NCBI GenBank assembly: GCA_947653315.1
Contig: CANTGP010000173.1
Coordinates: 1-6,626, forward strand
Length of the DNA: 6,626 bases
From: an uncultured Lachnospiraceae bacterium
Lineage (GTDB): Bacteria > Bacillota > Clostridia > Lachnospirales > Lachnospiraceae
Direction of reading: 5' to 3'
Below, one piece after another: positions 1 through 4,715 of this stretch (its first letter is position 1; the number at the start of each line of letters is the position of its first letter). A program made the translations under genes and the position numbers. The notes below the pieces were generated by a model. That model was not told where the DNA came from and did no database searches. It saw nothing but the letters and a program-made list of their open reading frames with translations.

Positions 1-163
1 GGAGTTCCGCCGCCTTAACCATAAACCATTTGGCGGAAAAAATTAGAAATATCCCATTTTTGCAGTCAGATGTTGCAGGACACAGGCGGCGCCAAACCGC
101 AGCAGGGGGGTGGGCGGAAACCGAAAATTGATTTCCGTGTCCTTCACGCTCCCGCAGCCCCAA

Positions 164-171
164 CATATAAT
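164..171 (+). promoter_or_regulatory. Sigma-E-like -10 box of the cotJ operon
   Basis: The sequence CATATAAT matches seven of eight positions of the mother-cell sigma-E -10 consensus (CATACAMT). It would start transcription near 178, about 30 bases before the cotJA start. A weak -35 candidate, TCACGCT, lies at 144-150 with a 13-base spacer, slightly short. The cotJ operon of Bacillus subtilis is known to be sigma-E dependent, so a match here fits. The assignment rests on the -10 and position only. Confidence 0.5.
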
Positions 172-207
172 ATATTAAAAATCCATACGAATTATGAAAG
201 GAGTATT

Positions 208-378
208 ATGCAGGATTACAACTTCAACGAATATTTCGACCGTTTTCCGTTGGCGATGGCATATGTGCCATGGCAACACCTGACGCAGATTTATGAAGAT
301 TTGGATAAAGCGTACTGCACCGGAACCATTTTCCCGGAACTGACGAAACCGTTTACAGGAAGGAGATGCGTAAAATGA
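208..378 (+). CDS. cotJA: Spore coat associated protein CotJA
   Basis: A 56-residue protein, the first gene of the cotJ operon, is predicted to act in the inner spore coat with CotJB and CotJC. Recognisable family features are the MAYVPWQ segment near residues 13-19 and the GTIFPELTKPF segment near residues 40-50. I chose the ATG at 208 because AAAGGAG at 197-203 lies just upstream and the predicted sigma-E promoter lies at 164-171. A longer in-frame start at 70 would put that promoter inside the gene and add residues unlike the family. The stop overlaps the cotJB start as ATGA at 375-378, which implies translational coupling. Mother-cell expression is inferred from the B. subtilis operon and the -10 box. 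Confidence 0.9.
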   Translation: MQDYNFNEYFDRFPLAMAYVPWQHLTQIYEDLDKAYCTGTIFPELTKPFTGRRCVK

Positions 379-644
379 ATTTCAAGATGAGCACGGAGCA
401 GGAAAACATGCTCCATGATATCGGTGTCGTTGATTTCGTCACCGTGGAAATGACGCAATATCTGGACACCCATCCCATGGACCGGGAAGCCATCGAATAT
501 TTCAATCATTATATGCGCATGAAAAACCAAATGATGCGCGACTATGCAAACAAATACGGTCCTCTCTCCCTTTCGGTAGCCGACAACAGTTGCAAGGAAT
601 GGAAATGGGCGCTGCAGCCCATGCCATGGGAAGGAGGATGTTAG
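375..644 (+). CDS. cotJB: Spore coat protein CotJB
   Basis: An 89-residue protein matches CotJB, a small coat component found between cotJA and cotJC in Bacillus and Clostridia. The N-terminal part has a helical pattern with an HPMDREAIEYFNHY segment, and the C-terminus has a tryptophan- and proline-rich ending (KEWKWALQPMPWE) typical of the family. The start at 375 is preferred over the in-frame ATG at 366 because GGAAGGAG at 358-365 would touch the earlier ATG but sits nine bases from the later one, and the later one forms an ATGA overlap with the cotJA stop. cotJC follows three bases after the stop, so the three genes form one operon. Confidence 0.9.
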   Translation: MNFKMSTEQENMLHDIGVVDFVTVEMTQYLDTHPMDREAIEYFNHYMRMKNQMMRDYANKYGPLSLSVADNSCKEWKWALQPMPWEGGC

Positions 645-647
645 TCT

Positions 648-1067
648 ATGTGGAATTATGAAAAAAGATTGCAGTACCCGGTAAAAATCACGCAGCCCAA
701 TGCCAAGCTGGCGCAGGTCATCATTTCCCAGTTCGGCGGACCTGACGGCGAGCTGGCCGCTTCCATGCGCTACCTCTCCCAGCGTTATACGATGCCGTTC
801 CATGTGGCGGGACTGTTGACGGATATCGGTACCGAAGAACTGGCGCACATGGAAATGATCTCCGCCATCGTATACCAGTTGACCAAAGACTTATCCATGG
901 ATGAAATCGAGTCCTACGGGTTTGATAAATATTATGTGGATCATACGCTGGCGCTTTGGCCCCAGTCCGCAGGCGGTATTCCGTTCAACTCCTGCTTCTT
1001 CCAGTCCAAGGGCGACGCCATCACGGACCTGACGGAAGACATGGCAGCAGACGGTGCATTCCCGTAA
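648..1067 (+). CDS. cotJC: Truncated CotJC, manganese-catalase family (interrupted 5' part)
   Basis: This is the N-terminal two thirds of CotJC, a spore coat protein of the manganese catalase family normally about 190-200 residues long. AAGGAGG at 631-637 sets the ATG. Three predicted dimanganese ligands are present: Glu35 in DGELAA, and Glu64 and His67 in EELAH. The YVDH and AGGIPF segments are also family-like. Homology stops at Ala134; the frame then reads Asp-Gly-Ala-Phe-Pro and ends at 1067. The missing part, beginning with the fourth ligand glutamate, is found in frame at 4473, so the gene is split by the element between them. As it stands the 139-residue product lacks two metal ligands and should not be a working catalase. 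Excision between the GCAGCAGA repeats would give a 214-codon open frame. Confidence 0.92.
   Translation: MWNYEKRLQYPVKITQPNAKLAQVIISQFGGPDGELAASMRYLSQRYTMPFHVAGLLTDIGTEELAHMEMISAIVYQLTKDLSMDEIESYGFDKYYVDHTLALWPQSAGGIPFNSCFFQSKGDAITDLTEDMAADGAFP
1044..1051 (+). repeat. Left junction core (attL), GCAGCAGA
   Basis: This is the left copy of the 8-bp direct repeat, covering the Ala133-Ala134 codons and the first two bases of codon 135 of cotJC. To its left is cotJC and to its right is element DNA. The next base is C, turning the ligand codon GAA into GAC. The right half of the predicted attP arm, GTAAACACAAC, is at 1064-1074. Confidence 0.8.
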
Positions 1068-1078
1068 ACACAACCTTG

Positions 1079-1717
1079 TTACAGGTATTTCCTGAAAAAC
1101 TCCAAAAAACCGTCTTCCACCGCCAGTTCATCCAATTCCCCGTCTTCCAAATCATAAAAATAGTTTCCCGTTTCCGGCTCCAGGGACAGGCTGTCCAGCG
1201 GAAACCCTTCTTTTCGGAAGGAATGCGGCTTTGACGTTAGAATAAACGGTCTGCTTTCCATGGATTTTTCCATGGCTTCGTAAATATGTTCCGGGTCCCT
1301 GACAAAACAAATGGCATTCCGGTATCTCGCCGTCAAATCCCCGTATTTTTCCGCAAGACCGGAATAATAGGCCAGCATTTCCCCGTCGCTTAAATACTTT
1401 CCGTTTACCGTCCGCACATGCACGCCCGGCTGCAGTTCCTTTGGAAGACCGTCCAAATACAGACCGGAATCACAGGAAAATACGGGAATACCGAACATAT
1501 GATAGTATGCAACCGCCTTTTTCCTGGCATTTTCCAACGGCGTATTCCCGTCTTCCGTAACGGCAGGCAGCCCTGCGGCGTTGCCCGCCACATCCTTAAG
1601 CCCTATGACTTTCACGTTTAATCCTGCCAGCCGGCGGCGCATCGCTTCCAGCTTTGCGGGATTTCCGGTTCCGTACAGCAGAATCTTGTCACATGCATTC
1701 TTATTTTCTTGAAACAT
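1079..1717 (-). CDS. Non-canonical purine NTP pyrophosphatase-like protein (HAM1/RdgB family)
   Basis: A 212-residue protein resembles the Ham1/RdgB nucleotide pyrophosphatases, which hydrolyse ITP, XTP and their deoxy forms to monophosphates and so cleanse nucleotide pools. Family motifs are visible in order: TGNPAK near residues 17-22 for triphosphate binding, EDGNTPLENARKKA near 55-68, CDSGL at 82-86 with the catalytic aspartate, QPGVHVRTVNGK near 96-107, and RYRNAICF near 131-138. The C-terminal third departs from classic RdgB: it has EGFPLDSLSLEPETGNYF and no obvious SHR-A motif, so this is a divergent subfamily and substrate is uncertain. The ATG at 1717 is preferred over a GTG at 1777 because AAAGGG lies about twelve bases upstream. 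It overlaps the end of the response regulator gene by 17 bases, indicating one leftward operon. It is cargo of the element. Confidence 0.8.
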   Translation of the reverse strand: MFQENKNACDKILLYGTGNPAKLEAMRRRLAGLNVKVIGLKDVAGNAAGLPAVTEDGNTPLENARKKAVAYYHMFGIPVFSCDSGLYLDGLPKELQPGVHVRTVNGKYLSDGEMLAYYSGLAEKYGDLTARYRNAICFVRDPEHIYEAMEKSMESRPFILTSKPHSFRKEGFPLDSLSLEPETGNYFYDLEDGELDELAVEDGFLEFFRKYL

Positions 1718-2399
1718 AATGAATATACGCCCTTTCAAAATCGCCTCTTTTTCTCCGCGCCAACGGAAATTCCACACCGTCTATGTAGATTCTCCCGTTC
1801 GGCCTGCGGAGGATTTCTCCCATGTTTACAATATACTGGCGGTGTATTTTGTAGAAAAGCCGCCCGTCCAGTTCCGATTCCACTTCGTTTAAGGAAAGTT
1901 CCCTGCGGAACACATCCTGTCCCACATAATACTCCGTATAACCGTTATAAGCCCTGATATATTTAATCTTCCTCTGCTCGATTTCAAACCGGATTCTGTC
2001 CTTATACAGTTCCATCTTCTGCATTCCGAGGAAACTGTCCATGACTTTTTCCAGGGCTTCAGCTATTTTTTCCTTTTCAAACGGTTTCCGGATATAGCGC
2101 AGGGCGCCGATTTCAAACGCTTCCGCAAAATGTTCGCATTCCCCTGTCTCCATCAGGATACGGCAGTCGGGATTTTCCAGGCGGATTCTGCGGCCCGCTT
2201 CATAGCCGTTCATCCCGTCCAGCCATATGTCGAGAAAAACCGCATCCAACTGCCCTGCCTCCTTTAACAGCTCCTCACCGGATAAATAAATACGGATTTC
2301 CGCCTCCTGCTTCTTCTCGCACAAACATTCGTTGATCATTCTTTTCAGTTTTTCCGCAATCAGGGGTTCGTCTTCGCATATGCCTATTATCAGCTTCAT
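1701..2399 (-). CDS. LytTR-family response regulator (AgrA/ComE type)
   Basis: A 232-residue two-component regulator with an N-terminal receiver domain (about residues 1-120) and a C-terminal LytTR DNA-binding domain (about 130-228). Receiver residues are intact: acidic pair Glu9 and Asp10, phospho-acceptor Asp57 in FLDIWL, switch Thr85 and Lys105 in RKPF. LytTR hallmarks include the IRAYNGYTEYYV strand region and FYKIHRQYIVNM near residues 182-193. Such proteins usually bind paired 9-bp direct repeats and control peptide, bacteriocin or virulence genes in Firmicutes. No histidine kinase is present in the element or window, so it is an orphan here. A purine-rich AAGAAGGCGGGCGGA precedes the ATG. 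It is first in a leftward operon with the overlapping pyrophosphatase-like gene. Targets are unknown. Confidence 0.9.
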   Translation of the reverse strand: MKLIIGICEDEPLIAEKLKRMINECLCEKKQEAEIRIYLSGEELLKEAGQLDAVFLDIWLDGMNGYEAGRRIRLENPDCRILMETGECEHFAEAFEIGALRYIRKPFEKEKIAEALEKVMDSFLGMQKMELYKDRIRFEIEQRKIKYIRAYNGYTEYYVGQDVFRRELSLNEVESELDGRLFYKIHRQYIVNMGEILRRPNGRIYIDGVEFPLARRKRGDFERAYIHYVSRK

Positions 2400-2493
2400 T
2401 CCGCCCGCCTTCTTTCCGTACCGGCTCCCATAGGCAGTACCGCCATGTATCCGGCGCTCACCGCCAACGTCGGGAATACTTGGTTTTGCGCTT

Positions 2494-2523
2494 ATTTTAC
2501 CCCTTACTGCCGTTATTTGGCAA
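2494..2523 (-). promoter_or_regulatory. Possible sigma-A promoter for the leftward cargo operon
   Basis: Reading leftward, TTGCCA (2523-2518) and TAAAAT (2499-2494) are separated by 18 bases, a fair match to vegetative -35 and -10 boxes. It would give a leader of roughly 90 bases before the response regulator. If real, the cargo is expressed in vegetative cells, separately from the recombinase. Evidence is by eye only. Confidence 0.35.
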
Positions 2524-2526
2524 GAT

Positions 2527-2558
2527 TTGACAACAAAATTTGATGGCTGTAAGAACAG
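2527..2558 (+). promoter_or_regulatory. Possible rightward -35 box with a CTGT/ACAG dyad
   Basis: A perfect TTGACA at 2527-2532 is followed after 17 bases by a weak -10, TAAGAA (2550-2555). The inverted repeat CTGT-AAGA-ACAG at 2547-2558 covers that -10 and could be a repressor operator. This lies about 160 bases before the small ORF and recombinase and may give low vegetative expression. The -10 is poor, so this is tentative. Confidence 0.25.
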
Positions 2559-2566
2559 TATAGAGA

Positions 2567-2656
2567 ATGTGTAAAGGTCCCGAAGAATCCGGTCTCTTTG
2601 CCGAAGGCAAACTTGGAATAGTTACGGCTGGAAATCGTACTTGCCTTCCCGCATAA
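2567..2656 (+). other. Possible 29-codon ORF or leader peptide
   Basis: An ATG at 2567 opens a 29-codon frame (MCKGPEESGLFAEG at the start) ending TAA at 2654-2656. No convincing ribosome site precedes it. A perfect 6-bp hairpin with a GAA loop (TTTGCC at 2597-2602, GGCAAA at 2606-2611) lies inside it. It could be a leader of the recombinase transcript or chance. The 2400-2691 stretch otherwise holds only the promoter-like motifs listed and no clear gene. Confidence 0.15.
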
Positions 2657-2660
2657 ACTA
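2652..2660 (+). promoter_or_regulatory. Sporulation-type (sigma-K or sigma-E like) -10 motif
   Basis: CATAAACTA fits the CATAnnnTA -10 pattern of sigma-K exactly and seven of eight bases of the sigma-E -10. Transcription would start near 2667, about 25 bases ahead of the small TTG-start ORF, with its AGGAG site between. No clear -35 is seen at the expected spacing (AAATCGT at 2632-2638 is weak), so the call rests on one short motif plus position and context. Confidence 0.35.
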
Positions 2661-2691
2661 AAGGAAAACAGAAAAAAAGGAGCCGTCTGTC

Positions 2692-2862
2692 TTGCCGAAC
2701 AAAAATACATTTCCAAACACAACGGATATATGTAAAAGTATTTTTAAAGACGGAACAACCACCACCACGGCCGCCCGTTTCACTAAACAATGGGCAAAAC
2801 GGAAAAGTCTGCCAGGAAGCGCCAACGGCGCGGCAAAAAACGGGGAGGGGGAAACCATATGA
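2692..2862 (+). CDS. Small protein coupled to the recombinase; candidate directionality factor
   Basis: A 56-codon ORF begins with TTG at 2692, nine bases after AGGAG (2678-2682) inside a run of A residues. It ends with TGA at 2860-2862, overlapping the recombinase ATG as ATGA, so the two are likely translationally coupled. The protein is polar, with the central segment CKSIFKDG at residues 14-21 followed by a threonine run and ARFTKQWAKRK at residues 28-38. I recall similar small proteins with a K-S-x-F-K and F-T-x-x-W pattern ahead of serine recombinases in gut Clostridia, but cannot check this. The size is close to SprB (59 residues), the directionality factor that lets the SP-beta recombinase SprA excise during sporulation; no sequence similarity to SprB is claimed. 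The non-ATG start makes it easy to miss. Confidence 0.6.
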   Translation: MPNKNTFPNTTDICKSIFKDGTTTTTAARFTKQWAKRKSLPGSANGAAKNGEGETI

Positions 2863-4439
2863 AGGCTGCCATTTACTGCCGTCTGTCCGAAGAAGACCGG
2901 AACAAACGGTCGGAAAACGACGACAGCAACAGCATCCAAAACCAAAAAACCATGCTGTTACAATATGCCATGCAGCAGGAATGGGAAATATACCGCATTT
3001 ACAGTGACGACGATTATACCGGAGCAGACCGGAAAAGGCCGGAATTTAACCGTCTTTTGGCTGATGCCAAGGCGCGCCGGTTTGATATCATCCTGTGCAA
3101 AACCCAATCCCGCTTCACGCGGGAACTGGAACTGGTGGAAAAATACATCCATGGATTATTCCCCCTTTGGGGAATCCGGTTTATCAGTGTCGTGGACCAT
3201 GCGGACACCGACAACCGGGGAAATAAAAAGTCCAGGCAGATTAACGGCTTAATCAACGAATGGTACCTGGAGGACATGTCGGAAAACATTAAAAGCGTAT
3301 TGACAAGCCGCAGACAGAACGGGTACCACATCGGTTCCTTCGCCCTTTACGGCTACCGGAAGGACCCGGAACGGAAAGGACATTTGCTCGTTGACGAAGA
3401 AGCCGCACAGGTTGTCCGTGAAGTCTTCACCCTGTTTTCCCGCGGATACGGGAAAACCGCCATCGCCCGTATTTTAAACGACAGGGGCATTCCCAATCCC
3501 GCCGAATACAAACGCCAAAAAGGAATGCGTTACCGGCAGCCGGAAACAAAACAAAGTACCCTTTGGAAATATTCCGCCATATCCTCCATGCTTGTAAATG
3601 AAATCTATATCGGCAACATGGTACAGGGAAAATACGGCAGCGCCTCTTACAAGACAAAAAAGAATGTTCCCCGCCCCAAATCGGAATGGTATACCGTGGA
3701 AGGCACCCACGAACCGATCATCAGCCGGGAATTGTGGGATGCGGTCCTGCAAAAAAACGCGGAACGGACAAAACCTTTCGCATCGGGCAGGACCGGACTG
3801 TTCGCCGGAAAAGCCCGCTGTGCAAACTGCGGATATACCTTGCGTTCTTCCAAGAAAGGGGAAAAAAGATACCTGCAGTGCCCTAACCGGCATGTGGCAA
3901 AAGACTCCTGCGAAGGGGCGTTCATTTCCGTGGAGCGGCTGGAACGTATGGTGCGGGAAGAACTGAACCGCCTGCTTACGGTATATCTCGATGAGGATCT
4001 GCTAAAAGCGGAACAAAAAAAGTACTCCCCGCCGTATGGGCAAGAAACCCTTTCCCCCATACAGCAGGAATTGCACTCGCTGCGGGAACGGATTTCCCTT
4101 TACCAAAAGGAACAGGAAGAATATGCCAAAAGCCTTCGTGCCGTCTATATGGACCGCGCGCGCGGACTGCTGCCGGAACGGGAAGCCGGGGAACTGGCAA
4201 AGGAATTCCTTGCCGGAAAGGAACGGACCTCCCGTCTCCTCGCAAAAGCGCGGCAAACGATTGCAGAACTGGAAAAAAACCAAGCCGCAGGCCATGAACA
4301 GGGGAATTCCCTTACCACCCCCTTCCGTTTGGAAAGCCTGGACCAGGAAACGGTGGAAACCATGGTGGAATACGTAAACGTCGGCAGGCGCATCGCGGGT
4401 ACCAGGGACGTACCGGTGGAAATCCACTGGAATTTTTAA
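2859..4439 (+). CDS. Large serine recombinase (site-specific integrase/excisionase)
   Basis: A 526-residue large serine recombinase. The N-terminal resolvase catalytic domain (about 1-150) has the nucleophile Ser10 in YCRLS and the KTQSRFTREL segment at 81-90 carrying active-site arginines. A recombinase domain follows (about 160-300: GYRKDP, LLVDEEAA, ILNDRGIPNP). A zinc ribbon has Cys321, Cys324, Cys341 and Cys351, then a coiled coil (about 395-475) of the type that controls integrase directionality. Start choice: GGGGAGGGGG at 2842-2851 lies seven bases before the ATG at 2859, and the protein then begins MKAAIYCRLS as is usual. A longer frame from 2790 adds a basic stretch without a ribosome site. 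The stop lies 27 bases from the right repeat. It is the obvious enzyme for inserting into and excising from cotJC. Confidence 0.95.
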   Translation: MKAAIYCRLSEEDRNKRSENDDSNSIQNQKTMLLQYAMQQEWEIYRIYSDDDYTGADRKRPEFNRLLADAKARRFDIILCKTQSRFTRELELVEKYIHGLFPLWGIRFISVVDHADTDNRGNKKSRQINGLINEWYLEDMSENIKSVLTSRRQNGYHIGSFALYGYRKDPERKGHLLVDEEAAQVVREVFTLFSRGYGKTAIARILNDRGIPNPAEYKRQKGMRYRQPETKQSTLWKYSAISSMLVNEIYIGNMVQGKYGSASYKTKKNVPRPKSEWYTVEGTHEPIISRELWDAVLQKNAERTKPFASGRTGLFAGKARCANCGYTLRSSKKGEKRYLQCPNRHVAKDSCEGAFISVERLERMVREELNRLLTVYLDEDLLKAEQKKYSPPYGQETLSPIQQELHSLRERISLYQKEQEEYAKSLRAVYMDRARGLLPEREAGELAKEFLAGKERTSRLLAKARQTIAELEKNQAAGHEQGNSLTTPFRLESLDQETVETMVEYVNVGRRIAGTRDVPVEIHWNF

Positions 4440-4447
4440 CGGGCGGA

Positions 4448-4466
4448 ACGTTGTTTTTAGGCGGTT
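4448..4466 (+). repeat. Left half of the predicted attP
   Basis: The arm GTTGTTTTTAG at 4450-4460 is an imperfect inverted match, nine of eleven positions, to GTAAACACAAC at 1064-1074 once the element ends are joined. TGCA at 4466-4469 and 1055-1058 is a second symmetric pair. The shared centre falls between bases 4473 and 4474, within the repeat, as expected for a serine-integrase attP of about 50 bases. Confidence 0.55.
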
Positions 4467-4474
4467 GCAGCAGA
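4467..4474 (+). repeat. Right junction core (attR), GCAGCAGA
   Basis: This is the second copy of the 8-bp repeat, in the same codon phase as the left copy. It encodes Ala-Ala and the first two bases of the ligand glutamate codon GAA, completed by the A at 4475. An in-frame TAG at 4458-4460 lies just upstream in element DNA, so the cotJC remainder cannot be read from inside the element. Confidence 0.8.
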
Positions 4475-4715
4475 ACAAAAGGCGCGTTCCACCTATGACA
4501 ACATCCTCCGGCTGGTCCATGACCAGGAAGTCTGCGACCCCATCCGCTTTTTGCGGGCAAGGGAGATTGTGCATTTTCAGAGGTTCGGTGAAGCGAAGCG
4601 TGCGGATTTAAGTAAAATCCCGTACCAGTTCCATAAGTTTTCCGATTTCCACCGGTTTCGAATAATAGTACCCCTGAAACCAGGTCGCCTGGTACATCCT
4701 CAAGTAATCCTGTAA
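4467..4715 (+). pseudogene. cotJC: Displaced 3' part of cotJC (needs excision to be translated)
   Basis: This frame encodes the C-terminal CotJC segment: AAEQKARSTYDNILRL, then DPIRFLRARE and IVHFQRFGEA. Joined to codon 134 of the left part it supplies the fourth and fifth predicted metal ligands, Glu135 and His168, 33 residues apart, the same spacing as Glu148 and His181 of Lactobacillus plantarum manganese catalase. The fragment has no start codon of its own near its beginning and is preceded by an in-frame TAG. Homology ends at Ala175 (base 4595). The usual tail (about 20-25 residues, ending near FYAFNPSFD in relatives) is missing, and the frame instead runs on to a TAA at 4713-4715, antisense to the EAL gene. 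This suggests a second lesion, a 3' deletion. No terminator is seen. Confidence 0.85.

Larger units (their letters stand above)
1044..4474 (+). mobile_element. Intervening element interrupting cotJC, with serine recombinase
   Basis: A 3,423-bp element sits within cotJC, bounded by 8-bp direct repeats GCAGCAGA at 1044-1051 and 4467-4474. cotJC homology ends exactly at the left repeat and resumes in the same codon phase at the right one. The element carries a large serine recombinase with a small coupled ORF, a LytTR response regulator and an NTP pyrophosphatase-like gene; no phage structural, replication or conjugation gene is visible. The outermost genes each end 27 bases from the repeat, leaving a compact gene-free 62-base attP when the ends are joined. 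Base composition and codon style resemble the flanks, suggesting long residence or a similar donor. The layout recalls skin and other sporulation intervening elements, but excision is not shown. Confidence 0.85.

Noticed and set aside
5..38. Inverted repeat TTCCGCC/GGCGGAA as a terminator
   Set aside because: Seven-base stem with a 20-base loop and no T run after it on either strand.
3..131. Open frame at the window start that could be the end of an upstream gene
   Set aside because: It is 42 codons without recognisable features, its end overlaps the cotJ leader, and another frame ends at 44-46 equally well; no basis to choose.
70..207. N-terminal extension of cotJA to an ATG at 70
   Set aside because: It would include the predicted promoter, has no ribosome site, and the added residues do not resemble CotJA; AAAGGAG lies just before 208.
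291..848. Leftward 185-codon frame across cotJB and cotJC
   Set aside because: It lies wholly opposite three recognisable cotJ genes and its protein resembles nothing; it is a shadow of their codon bias.
1028..1067. A simple frameshift as the cause of the cotJC truncation
   Set aside because: None of the expected C-terminal CotJC residues are found in other frames after 1050, whereas they occur intact at 4467-4595.
2597..2611. Hairpin TTTGCC-GAA-GGCAAA as a c-di-GMP riboswitch or terminator
   Set aside because: The surrounding sequence lacks the conserved riboswitch core and there is no T run; it is too short to call more than a hairpin.
2497..2790. Leftward cysteine- and phenylalanine-rich frames in the control region
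   Set aside because: They oppose the small TTG-start ORF, lack ribosome sites and have low-complexity composition from A-rich sequence.
4467..4715. Right cotJC fragment as an independent gene
   Set aside because: It has an in-frame TAG just upstream at 4458, no start codon near its beginning and no ribosome site.
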